A program made the position numbers and the translations under genes. Of a stretch of 17,321 nt of DNA, positions 1 to 6,980 are shown piece after piece; within the stretch, counting starts at the first letter, position 1, and each line of letters begins with the position of its first letter. The notes beneath the pieces were generated by a model that was not told the DNA's origin, searched no databases, and worked only from the letters and a program-made list of their open reading frames with translations. The DNA comes from Candidatus Agrococcus pullicola (lineage in GTDB: Bacteria > Actinomycetota > Actinomycetes > Actinomycetales > Microbacteriaceae): positions 1 through 17,321 of the forward strand of contig DXDC01000319.1 of the NCBI GenBank assembly GCA_019115685.1. The letters are read 5' to 3'.

Positions 1-974
1 ACGTCGTTCATGGCGGGTTCGAACGGCAGCGGTACGCCGTCCTCGAGCGGGACACCGTCTTCGCGGCCGTTGTCGCGTCGGGGTTCGGCCTCTTCGAGGC
101 TGGAGCGGTTGAACTGCAGGGTCTCAGCAACCGGTACTAGGCCGAAGAGCTGCTCCGGCACTTCCTGTCCCTGCGCGACAGCCCGGAGCTCGTCGTTCGT
201 GTCGAGGAAGGTCATCTCGGTAGCGCCGCCCGCGAGGTCGTTGTACTGGTCTTCGCTCAGCCAGACCCATTCCGCGTCCCGCGGCTGTGCGTCATCGTCG
301 TAGAGCGGATGTCCGGCTCCGATGATGACGTCAAGCGGGCCGTTGATCATCTGCCCCGCGATCTCGTGGTTCGCGCCTCGGCTGGCGACGTGCGAACCCC
401 ATGCGGCAGGTGTCGCGTGACCGAACGGAACGGACGAGACGACCCCCGTGGAACGGCCGGTGTCGGCGGCAGCTTCGGCAACATTCGGAACAGGGGTCTC
501 GTCGGCGTCGACGCCGAGGAAGCCGTTCCAGGTCTTCACACCCGTGGCGAGCGAGGTGCCCGATGCAGCGGAGTCCGTGGGGTCGATGTTCGCCCAATCG
601 AAATCGCTCCAGGCGTCGTCGCCATTGTAGACGGGCGAGTTCAGGGAGTGGTGCGACATCCCCATTTGGATATCGAACGTCTCGTACACCTGGCTCGGGA
701 GCTGGCCGTATTGATCCTGATGCTCCAGCGTTTCCGTTGCCGGGTCCACATCGATCTGCCAGTTCGTCTCCCCGTGCTGGAAGAGATTCGCAGCGTCGAC
801 GTGGTTATAGCCCATCCCGTCGCCGATCATCACGATGATGTTCTTCGGCGCAGCGGGAGCCGCGTCATCTGATTGTGCCACCGCGGCAGGTGCCGCCAAA
901 GCAGCGGCCGCGACGGCAGCGGCTACCCCGGTAGCCAGACAGCCGCGAGCGGAGCGAAAAATACGCATAGTCAT
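1..974 (-). CDS. Secreted alkaline phosphatase, PhoA family (C-terminus cut by window edge)
   Basis: Exported metal-dependent phosphomonoesterase that would release phosphate from organic esters outside the membrane. 324 codons are visible. An N-terminal basic stretch and an Ala/Val-rich core (residues 3-33) look like a Sec signal peptide, with likely cleavage after AVA at 33. The mature part begins with the metal-binding motif NIIVMIGDGMG (45-55, Asp52). The nucleophile motif TDSAASGTSLATGVKTWNG (133-151) places the catalytic serine at 135. FGHATPAAWGSH (184-195) matches the conserved THATPAA block of the family. The start at 974 is chosen because GAAGAAGGG lies a few bases upstream; a second in-frame ATG lies at 968. 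The C-terminal metal ligands are off the left edge, so completeness cannot be judged. A PHO-box-like repeat lies upstream, consistent with phosphate control. The family call is firm; substrate range is inferred. Confidence 0.93.
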   Translation of the reverse strand, partial: MTMRIFRSARGCLATGVAAAVAAAALAAPAAVAQSDDAAPAAPKNIIVMIGDGMGYNHVDAANLFQHGETNWQIDVDPATETLEHQDQYGQLPSQVYETFDIQMGMSHHSLNSPVYNGDDAWSDFDWANIDPTDSAASGTSLATGVKTWNGFLGVDADETPVPNVAEAAADTGRSTGVVSSVPFGHATPAAWGSHVASRGANHEIAGQMINGPLDVIIGAGHPLYDDDAQPRDAEWVWLSEDQYNDLAGGATEMTFLDTNDELRAVAQGQEVPEQLFGLVPVAETLQFNRSSLEEAEPRRDNGREDGVPLEDGVPLPFEPAMND

Positions 975-1061
975 TGGAACCCTTCTTCATTCTGATGTTC
1001 GATGCAGGTGAGCCGAACTCTCGATATCCACCGCTGACTAGCTCATCGGTCGTGTCTATAT

Positions 1062-1105
1062 AGCGGGTAACGATTAACGCGAGATGAGGTGACTGTGAGA
1101 TGAAC
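1062..1105 (-). promoter_or_regulatory. Candidate PHO box (PhoP site) and promoter of the alkaline phosphatase gene
   Basis: Read on the minus strand, 1105-1095 is GTTCATCTCAC and 1094-1084 is AGTCACCTCAT, which match at 8 of 11 positions. Two weaker 11-base units follow, ending with GTTACCC at 1071-1065. This resembles the actinobacterial PHO box, direct repeats of an 11-base unit that begins GTTCACC. A TATATA at 1062-1057 could be the -10 box, which would put the repeats over the -35 region as in PhoP-activated promoters. Position and neighbour support the call, but the match is imperfect and judged by eye. Confidence 0.45.
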
Positions 1106-1238
1106 GAATGGCATCGTGCAGCCACCTCGGCAAAACATCGGTCTATGCGGCGACTCGACCCCTTGATATGGCGCTTCGCTTCTCATATGGACCGATATTT
1201 CGGCCCCTGGGAGTGTGGGGAGGGATGGCGGCTCCGGC

Positions 1239-1253
1239 TACGATGTTCTGGTG
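1239..1253 (+). promoter_or_regulatory. Candidate leaderless promoter of the ABC exporter operon
   Basis: A TANNNT-type -10 hexamer, TACGAT (1239-1244), is followed by exactly six bases and then the GTG at 1251. The GTG has no convincing Shine-Dalgarno sequence at the right distance. This is the layout of actinobacterial leaderless mRNAs, where transcription starts at the start codon. The same geometry recurs before 12818 and 16960. No clear -35 box is seen. Confidence 0.45.
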
Positions 1254-2177
1254 CCTGACGCTCATATCCTCGCCAAGAACCTGACCAAGCGATACGGCGA
1301 CGTTGCGGCGGTCGACGGCATCGACTTCGAGATCGCACCCGGTGAATCCTTCGGGTTTCTCGGCCCCAACGGTGCCGGCAAGTCGACCACCATGCGAATG
1401 ATCGCCGCGACCAGCCTGCGAACCTCCGGGAGCCTTGATGTGCTCGGCCTCGACGCGAACGACAACGGCCCCGCCATCCGCGCGCAACTCGGTATCGTCC
1501 CGCAGGCGGATAATCTCGACGAGGATCTGCGGGTCTGGGAGAACCTGTTCGTCTATGGCCGATACTTCGGTCTCCCTCGCAAAGTCGTGCGTCAGAGGGC
1601 GGATGCGCTGCTCGATTTCGCTCAGTTGCAGCAGAAGCGACAGGCGAGGGTCGACGCGCTGTCGGGAGGCATGAAGCGCAGGCTGACGATTGCGCGTGCG
1701 CTCATGAACGAGCCGAAGATCATGCTGCTCGACGAGCCGACGACGGGGCTCGACCCGCAGGCGCGGCACGTGCTGTGGGACAGGCTGTTCAGGCTCAAGG
1801 ACAGCGGTACGACACTCGTGCTCACGACGCACTACATGGATGAAGCGGAACAGCTGTGCGACAGGCTCGTCGTGGTCGACGAAGGCAAGATCGTCGCAGA
1901 GGGTTCGCCGAAGGAGCTCATCCGTACCTACTCCACCCGTGAGGTCCTCGAGGTCAGATTCGGAACCGCGAAGAACGAGGAGGCGGCGAGCAGGCTCGCG
2001 GGAGTAGGCGAGCGCATCGAAGTGCTGCCGGACCGTCTGCTCGTGTACGACGACAACGGTGAGCAGGCGCTCGCGGCAGTCGGAGAGCGGGGGCTGCATC
2101 CCGTTACGAGCCTCGTGCGCCGATCGAGTCTCGAAGATGTCTTTCTGCGACTGACCGGTAGAAGCCTGATCGAGTAA
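1251..2177 (+). CDS. ABC exporter ATP-binding protein, DrrA/NodI-like
   Basis: Cytoplasmic ATPase subunit that would power the two ABC-2 permeases encoded directly downstream. The 308-residue protein has a full nucleotide-binding domain: Walker A GPNGAGKST (38-46), Q-loop Gln85, signature LSGGM (137-141), Walker B IMLLDEP (157-163) and H-loop His194 in TTHYMDEAEQ. The C-terminal 80 or so residues, starting EVLEVRFG, are the extra domain usual for DrrA-type exporters of drugs or polyketides. The start is set at GTG 1251, because it fits a leaderless promoter and begins just before the conserved domain. A longer in-frame GTG at 1215 would add 12 unconserved residues. The stop TAA shares its last A with the ATG of the next gene, so translation is probably coupled. 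The transported substrate cannot be read from the sequence. Confidence 0.93.
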   Translation: MPDAHILAKNLTKRYGDVAAVDGIDFEIAPGESFGFLGPNGAGKSTTMRMIAATSLRTSGSLDVLGLDANDNGPAIRAQLGIVPQADNLDEDLRVWENLFVYGRYFGLPRKVVRQRADALLDFAQLQQKRQARVDALSGGMKRRLTIARALMNEPKIMLLDEPTTGLDPQARHVLWDRLFRLKDSGTTLVLTTHYMDEAEQLCDRLVVVDEGKIVAEGSPKELIRTYSTREVLEVRFGTAKNEEAASRLAGVGERIEVLPDRLLVYDDNGEQALAAVGERGLHPVTSLVRRSSLEDVFLRLTGRSLIE

Positions 2178-3022
2178 TGACCGAGATTCTCGAGCCCCAG
2201 TGCGACCGCGAACGAGCGGTCGCCGAGTACCGCCGCGTGCGGCGCTGGGGGTGGTGGTACGTCGCCGAACACCGCATCCGGGCGATGCGCAATTACATCG
2301 GCTCGCTCTTCATCATCGGCATCGGCAGCCCCGTCATGTACCTCCTCGGGCTCGGCGCGGGCCTCGGAGTGCTCGTGAACCAAAACCAGGGCGACAACGC
2401 GGTCGATGGTGTCGGCTACCTGCAGTTCATCGCTCCTGCGCTGTTGCTGGCAGGAGTCATGGTGACAGCCGCGCAAGAGTCGACGTTCGGCGTCTTCGGC
2501 GGTTTCAAATGGATGCCGATCTTCCTCGGGATGCGCGACACCGCACTGACGCCCGCGCAGATCGTGACCGGCTTCGCGCTCGGGACGATGGCAAGGTACG
2601 TGCCCGCCGCCTGCTTCTACATGCTCGCGATGTACACGTTCGGCATCATCCGCGGGTGGGGAGGGCTGCTGATGATCCCCATCGCGATTCTGCTGGGTAC
2701 CGCGATTTCCACGGCCGTCATGTCGTGGGTCGCGACGCAACGCAACGATCGGGGTCAGCTCTCCTTCGTAGAACGCTTCGTGATGACCCCGCTGACGCTG
2801 TTCAGCGGCACCTACTTCCCGCTCGAAACCCTCCACGAGGGGCTCCACTGGGTCGGGTGGATCTCCCCGCTCTGGCATACCGCCGAGCTCGGCAGGCTCG
2901 CGACCTACGGCTCCGAGCAGGCGCTCTGGCTCACCGTGGTGCACATCCTGTATCCCGTTGTGCTCGCGGTAGCGGGCTGGATCTTATCGGTGCGGCACTT
3001 CAAGAAGCGGCTGATGTCATGA
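2177..3022 (+). CDS. ABC-2 type permease of exporter, first subunit (NodJ/DrrB-like)
   Basis: Integral membrane subunit of the exporter formed with the ATPase just upstream and the second permease just downstream. 281 residues; a hydrophilic N-terminus of about 40 residues is followed by about six hydrophobic segments, the first around 43-66. The motif LFSGTYFPLETLHEGLHWVG followed by SPLWHTAELGR is the ABC-2/NodJ signature region. The ATG overlaps the stop of the ATPase gene by one base (TAATG), and its own TGA overlaps the next ATG by four bases (ATGA). There is no strong ribosome binding site of its own, which fits translational coupling. The family call is firm; substrate and direction (export) are inferred from the family. 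Confidence 0.9.
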   Translation: MTEILEPQCDRERAVAEYRRVRRWGWWYVAEHRIRAMRNYIGSLFIIGIGSPVMYLLGLGAGLGVLVNQNQGDNAVDGVGYLQFIAPALLLAGVMVTAAQESTFGVFGGFKWMPIFLGMRDTALTPAQIVTGFALGTMARYVPAACFYMLAMYTFGIIRGWGGLLMIPIAILLGTAISTAVMSWVATQRNDRGQLSFVERFVMTPLTLFSGTYFPLETLHEGLHWVGWISPLWHTAELGRLATYGSEQALWLTVVHILYPVVLAVAGWILSVRHFKKRLMS

Positions 3023-3819
3023 CGGATGCACGGCCCAGGATGCTCGCCGGTCTGTACGCGAGGAACACCCGCAGCGTCGTCGCGCGGGGCATGCGGGTCA
3101 TCGCTCGCAACAATTGGCTGATCATCGTAACGGGCTTCTTCGAGCCCATCTTCTACCTGTTCTCCATGGGGGTCGGGCTGGGCGCGCTCATCGGCTCCGT
3201 GCAGTATCACGGGGTCGATGTTTCCTACGCCGCCTATATCGCTCCCGCGCTCATGGCGGTCAGCGCCATGAACGGCGCCGTGTACGACTCCACGATGAAC
3301 GTCTTCTTCAAGATGCACTACGCGAAGCTCTACCAGGGCATGCTCTCGACGTCGCTCGGGCCGCTGGACATAGCGCTCGGCGAGATCATCCTGGCGCTCT
3401 TCCGCGGGTTGCTGTACGCGAGCGGATTCATGGTCGTGACAACACTCATGGGGCTCAACCTGGCCTGGACCGCGATCTTCGCGATCCCCGCGGCACTGAT
3501 CATCGCATTTGGTTTTGCGGCGTTCGGCATGGCGATCACGAGCTTTATGAAGACCTTCCAGCATCTCGACTTCGTCTTCTTCATCATGATGCCCATGTTC
3601 CTGCTGTCGGCGACGTTCTTCCCGATCGATGTCTACCCGGAGCCCGTGCAGTGGGTCATCATGGCGATGCCGCTGTGGCACGGCGTCGACATGATTCGCA
3701 TGCTCACGACGGGCATCTTCGAGCAGGCCATGATCTACCACCTGCTGTACTTCGTCATCATGATTATTGTCGGTATCTTCTTCGCCACGAGGCGGTTGAA
3801 GGCCCTCTTCCTGCGCTGA
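3019..3819 (+). CDS. ABC-2 type permease of exporter, second subunit (NodJ/DrrB-like)
   Basis: Second membrane subunit of the same exporter, 266 residues with about six hydrophobic segments. It carries the same family signature as the preceding permease (FLLSATFFPIDVYPEPVQWV, then MPLWHGVDMIRML), so the two probably form a heterodimeric channel over an ATPase dimer. The start at 3019 is the ATG inside the upstream stop (ATGA); the open frame runs further back but only as a shadow of the first permease. The gene ends only six bases before the end of the convergent lipoprotein gene, leaving no room for an intergenic terminator. Confidence 0.9.
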   Translation: MTDARPRMLAGLYARNTRSVVARGMRVIARNNWLIIVTGFFEPIFYLFSMGVGLGALIGSVQYHGVDVSYAAYIAPALMAVSAMNGAVYDSTMNVFFKMHYAKLYQGMLSTSLGPLDIALGEIILALFRGLLYASGFMVVTTLMGLNLAWTAIFAIPAALIIAFGFAAFGMAITSFMKTFQHLDFVFFIMMPMFLLSATFFPIDVYPEPVQWVIMAMPLWHGVDMIRMLTTGIFEQAMIYHLLYFVIMIIVGIFFATRRLKALFLR

Positions 3820-3825
3820 ATGCGC

Positions 3826-4581
3826 TCACGCGAGCTGCTCTTCGACCCAGGGAAGCGCAGCCTGTGCGAACTCGGCGGCGGGGAGAGCATCCGGTCGCAG
3901 CTCCATCTCTATCGTTCTGCCGTCGGCGAGCGCTGCCGTGACGAGGTAGCCCGGCAGGCCGAGCGTGGGTGGCTCCAGCGGGATGGGGGAGTCATAGCCG
4001 GTGAGGATGCCGTGATCCCGCAAGAGCTCGTTCAGATCCGAGAGCGCTGCCGTGTCGGTGACGTCGACTGCTTCTTGAGTATCCGAAGGGACGACGGTCG
4101 CCGCTATCGCCTCGTTGTCTCCCGTGCCGAGTTCGAGAACCGTCTCGTGCCACTCGCTTGTGAGTTCGAGCACCGCGATATCGAAATCGTTAAAGCTCGT
4201 TTGCGCATCGACGCTGCGCGTTTCTCCTCCGACGTCGATGTATTCGAGAGTCAGGGAGAGGCCGCCGGTTCTTTCTTGCTCTTCCTCCGTGAGCACCGTT
4301 TCGTAGTCCCGAATGCCGTGAGCCGTGAGCAGCGCTTCGAATGCTCGAAGTGCATCACTGTCTTCGACGCGATAGGTGCTCGTGTCGAAGTCCTGCGTCG
4401 CCCGATAGAGCGAGAACTCGATCGCGACGACCGCGCGTTCGCCCTCGAAGTCCACCTCTGCGATTTCGGACGGGGTCGGCGACGGGGATCGCTCATCGGC
4501 GAGCGTGCAACCCACGAGCGAAAGAGCAAGACCGGTCACCGTGAGCGCGACAATGGTGGATCCTCGAAGTCTTCGGTGCAT
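3826..4581 (-). CDS. Predicted lipoprotein of unknown function
   Basis: I do not recognise the family. The 251-residue product has a lipoprotein signal peptide: basic start MHRRLR, hydrophobic core TIVALTVTGLALSL (9-22) and lipobox LVGC with the lipidated cysteine at residue 25. The mature protein is acidic and Thr/Glu-rich, with alternating polar and hydrophobic stretches suggesting beta structure, and has no further membrane segment. It ends with EFAQAALPWVEEQLA. It should sit on the outer face of the cytoplasmic membrane. It is convergent with the ABC exporter operon, so it is not co-transcribed with it. A 24-base inverted repeat ends three bases before the ATG at 4581. No clear ribosome binding site was found other than GAGG within that repeat. 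Being a lipoprotein is well supported; function is unknown. Confidence 0.82.
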   Translation of the reverse strand: MHRRLRGSTIVALTVTGLALSLVGCTLADERSPSPTPSEIAEVDFEGERAVVAIEFSLYRATQDFDTSTYRVEDSDALRAFEALLTAHGIRDYETVLTEEEQERTGGLSLTLEYIDVGGETRSVDAQTSFNDFDIAVLELTSEWHETVLELGTGDNEAIAATVVPSDTQEAVDVTDTAALSDLNELLRDHGILTGYDSPIPLEPPTLGLPGYLVTAALADGRTIEMELRPDALPAAEFAQAALPWVEEQLA

Positions 4582-4584
4582 GTG

Positions 4585-4608
4585 CCCAGCCTCACAAGTG
4601 AAGCTGGG
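4585..4608 (-). promoter_or_regulatory. Inverted repeat immediately upstream of the lipoprotein start
   Basis: CCCAGC (4585-4590) and GCTGGG (4603-4608) are perfect complements. Between them TCACAAGTGA is also self-complementary after one mismatched pair, giving a 24-base inverted repeat with one mismatch. On the minus strand it lies three bases before the ATG and contains the only SD-like GAGG. It could be an operator or an mRNA hairpin that hides the ribosome binding site. Confidence 0.4.
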
Positions 4609-4760
4609 TCCAATCCGACCGCGAGATCTGTGGCAGGTGGATGCCGCCTGTATGTCGTGTCTGCCCCCGGGTTCCGGGTGTCATACGGACGAAGAGCGAC
4701 TCCGAGCGATCACGTGAGAATTCCGTGAACGTGCTTCAGTCTTCTCGCGAATTCGTGCGC

Positions 4761-4798
4761 TATAGTCACTCCGTCCTAAGCGACCAGGTTAAGGAGAA
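4761..4798 (+). promoter_or_regulatory. Promoter -10 box and ribosome binding site for the 4805 gene
   Basis: TATAGT at 4761-4766 is a near-consensus -10 hexamer; no good -35 box is visible. AAGGAGAA at 4791-4798 is a strong Shine-Dalgarno sequence about seven bases before the GTG at 4805. It decides that start over the out-of-frame ATG at 4798, which opens a long shadow frame. Confidence 0.55.
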
Positions 4799-4804
4799 TG
4801 CACA

Positions 4805-5254
4805 GTGATCGTTTGGCGCGGTTGGGGAGTGTTGGTTTTCATTTATGCGGGTGTCGGCGCAATTGCCCTCGGCGCGCTCGGAGGCCTCATGTTCCCCGCG
4901 GGAGGAGCCACCACTATCTTCGTGGGGTTCGGAATCATCATCGGGGCGGCGCTCGGGTTCCTGCACGGCTGGTACCTCAATGTGCTGTCGCCGCGGAAGA
5001 AGTACGAAGCATGGGCGCTGCAGGAGCGACCCCGTCTGCAGGAAGCAGCGGAAGGCGGACGCCTCGCGTACCGCAACGTGACTCCGACAACAGCGGCAGA
5101 ATCCGACCAGATGATCGAAGCCATCATTGCCGACGGGCAAGCGGAGTTCAAGCGAATGGGCTACCACTCGCTGTTTTTTATTCCCATGCAGTGGGCGGCG
5201 GTTGTCGCAGCGTTGATCGGTGTTGTTTTGATCGTGCTGGGTATCTCGCGCTAA
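4805..5254 (+). CDS. Small membrane protein of unknown function
   Basis: 149 residues, not assigned to a named family. Two hydrophobic segments lie near the N-terminus (about 8-28 and 36-58) and one near the C-terminus (about 123-146). They flank a hydrophilic stretch of about 60 residues rich in Glu, Arg and Lys (62-120). An even shorter loop separates the first two segments, so the central part and one terminus are predicted to face the cytoplasm. The start MIVWRGWG follows a strong ribosome binding site. The gene stands alone on its strand, with its own -10 box upstream. Its TAA overlaps the TAG of ribH on the other strand by three of four bases (CTAA), so the two genes converge with no gap. 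It is a real gene judging by codon pattern and signals; function is unknown. Confidence 0.82.
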   Translation: MIVWRGWGVLVFIYAGVGAIALGALGGLMFPAGGATTIFVGFGIIIGAALGFLHGWYLNVLSPRKKYEAWALQERPRLQEAAEGGRLAYRNVTPTTAAESDQMIEAIIADGQAEFKRMGYHSLFFIPMQWAAVVAALIGVVLIVLGISR

Positions 5255-5721
5255 TCCAGACTGCGAATCGCCAGAGCCGCGACCATCGCCGCGGCGGCGG
5301 CCTCCTCGCCCTTGTCCTCTTTCGAACCGGGGAGGCCGGCTCGGTCGAGCCCCTGCTGCTCGTCGTCGAGAGTGAGGACGCCGAAGCCGACAGGCTTGCC
5401 GGTGCGCAAAGCGACATCGGTGAGCCCCTGTGTCGCCGCCGACGAAACGTATTCGAAGTGAGGCGTGGCTCCCCGAATGATCACGCCCAGCGCGACCACG
5501 GCATCCGCACCGCGCTCGAGTACCGCTTGCGACACCACCGGGAGTTCGAACGAGCCGGGCACGGGATGCTCAGTGATGGTCGCGCCCGCGGCTTCGAGCG
5601 TGCGTCGCGCGCCCGCGAGCAGGCCCTGCGTGATCTCGTCGTGCCACTGGCCGTAGACGATTGCGATGCTGAGCCCGCTTCCGTCGATCGATTGCTCTGT
5701 CGGGGCACCGTGTCCTGCCAT
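5251..5721 (-). CDS. ribH: 6,7-dimethyl-8-ribityllumazine synthase
   Basis: Penultimate enzyme of riboflavin synthesis: condenses 5-amino-6-ribitylaminouracil with 3,4-dihydroxy-2-butanone 4-phosphate to give the lumazine used by RibE. The 156-residue length is normal for the family. Conserved blocks are VPGSFELP (54-61, substrate binding), GVIIRGATPHFEYV (79-92, with catalytic His88) and PVGFGVLTLDDEQQ after residue 113. The family forms icosahedral or pentameric cytoplasmic assemblies. Last gene of the ribDE-BA-H operon: its ATG overlaps the ribBA stop by one base (TGATG), with AGGAGAAC just upstream as ribosome binding site. It ends nose to nose with the 4805 gene. Confidence 0.97.
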   Translation of the reverse strand: MAGHGAPTEQSIDGSGLSIAIVYGQWHDEITQGLLAGARRTLEAAGATITEHPVPGSFELPVVSQAVLERGADAVVALGVIIRGATPHFEYVSSAATQGLTDVALRTGKPVGFGVLTLDDEQQGLDRAGLPGSKEDKGEEAAAAAMVAALAIRSLD

Positions 5722-6980
5722 CAGTTCTCCTCTGCCGGGATGACGAGATGCTCGGGCAGGCGATGGCCCATGCGATCTCGCTTCACATTCATGTACTGCT
5801 GATTCAACTCGCCGAGCCCGACGATGAGCGGTTCGGTGCGGGACACCGTCACGCCGTGCCGTTCGAGCTGTGCCCCCTTGTTGGGATTGTTCGTCAGGAG
5901 GCGCACGCTGTTCGCCCCAAGATCCTTGATAATGGCTGCCGCTGCCCGGTAATCGCGACCGTCAGCCGGTAGCCCCAGCGCCACGTTCGCATCCAGGGTG
6001 TCGAGCCCGCCCTCCTGCAGTCGGTAGGCGCGCAGCTTGTTGATGAGGCCGATACCGCGGCCCTCGTGCCCGCGCATATAGATCACGGCGCCCGCCCCCT
6101 CGCGCTGGATGGTCTCGAGTGCAGCGCTGAGCTGCGGTCCGCACTCGCACTTCAGCGAGCCGAGGGCCTCACCTGTGAGGCACTCGGAATGGACGCGCAC
6201 GAGTGCTTCATCCGGCAGTGAATCTCCCGCCATGATGGCGACGTGATCGGCTCCCGTGCTGCGATCCCGGTAGGCGCGAAGCGTGAAGGTGCCGTGCACG
6301 GTCGGCAGGGTCGTCTCGACCTCGAACCGGACCGGTGACGCCTCGGGAACGATTGCAGCATCCTCGGGCGCGACTTCACCGGCGTCGACCGCGGCGATGA
6401 GATCTTCGATCGTGATGAGCGGCAGGTCGTGGTCCGAGGAGAACGCAAGGAGCTCCTTCATCCGCATCAGCTCGCCGTTGTCCTGCACGAGTTCGCCGAT
6501 CAGGGCCACCGGCTGCAGCCCCGCCATGCGCGTCAACTCGACGCCGGCCTCCGTGTGGCCCGCGCGCTCGCGAACGCCGCCGTCCACAGCCCGCAGCGGG
6601 ATGACGTGCCCCGGCCGGATGACGCTGGCCGCCGTCGCTTCCGGGTCGGCCAGTACGCGCGCGGTATGGGCGCGGTCATCCGCGGAGATGCCGGTCGAGT
6701 CGCGATCGGCAGCGTCGACGGAGATCGTGTAGGCGGTGCTGCGCGAATCCTGGTTGTTCATGACCATGGGGGTGAGTTCCAGCCGGTCAGCGATCTCGCC
6801 GGTCAGCGGTGCGCAGAGGTAACCGGAGGTGTAGCGCACCATGAACGCCACCCACTCGGCGGTGGCTCGCTCGGCCGCGATAATGAGGTCGCCCTCGTTC
6901 TCCCGGCCCTCGTCGTCCACGACGACAACGGGGCGTCCCAGCTGCAGTGCTTCGAGGGCTTCTGCGATCGTGTTGGTCAT
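5721..6980 (-). CDS. ribBA: Bifunctional DHBP synthase / GTP cyclohydrolase II
   Basis: Makes both precursors of riboflavin: 3,4-dihydroxy-2-butanone 4-phosphate from ribulose 5-phosphate, and the pyrimidine precursor from GTP. 419 residues with two domains. The RibB domain (1 to about 205) has RENEGDLIIAAE (26-37), GHVIPLRA (124-131) and GHTEA (141-145). The RibA domain (about 218-400) has SECLTGEALGSLKCECG (265-281), with zinc ligands Cys267, Cys278 and Cys280, then RGHEGRGIGL (303-312) and TNNPNKGAQL. All key residues are present, so both activities are expected. The start at 6980 follows GGGAGGAG with normal spacing and overlaps the ribE stop (ATGA); the frame stays open upstream but that is a shadow of ribE. 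Confidence 0.97.
   Translation of the reverse strand: MTNTIAEALEALQLGRPVVVVDDEGRENEGDLIIAAERATAEWVAFMVRYTSGYLCAPLTGEIADRLELTPMVMNNQDSRSTAYTISVDAADRDSTGISADDRAHTARVLADPEATAASVIRPGHVIPLRAVDGGVRERAGHTEAGVELTRMAGLQPVALIGELVQDNGELMRMKELLAFSSDHDLPLITIEDLIAAVDAGEVAPEDAAIVPEASPVRFEVETTLPTVHGTFTLRAYRDRSTGADHVAIMAGDSLPDEALVRVHSECLTGEALGSLKCECGPQLSAALETIQREGAGAVIYMRGHEGRGIGLINKLRAYRLQEGGLDTLDANVALGLPADGRDYRAAAAIIKDLGANSVRLLTNNPNKGAQLERHGVTVSRTEPLIVGLGELNQQYMNVKRDRMGHRLPEHLVIPAEEN

Noticed and set aside
1143..2099. Long minus-strand open frame (318 aa) opposite the ABC ATPase
   Set aside because: Antisense shadow of a gene with complete ABC motifs; composition is His/Arg/Glu-rich without domains.
2905..3741. 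Minus-strand open frame of 278 aa opposite the second permease
   Set aside because: Low-complexity His/Glu/Arg composition typical of the reverse frame of a membrane protein gene.
4798..5802. Plus-strand 334 aa frame beginning at ATG 4798
   Set aside because: Out of frame with the better ribosome binding site spacing for GTG 4805, and it runs antisense into ribH; residues lack any family pattern.
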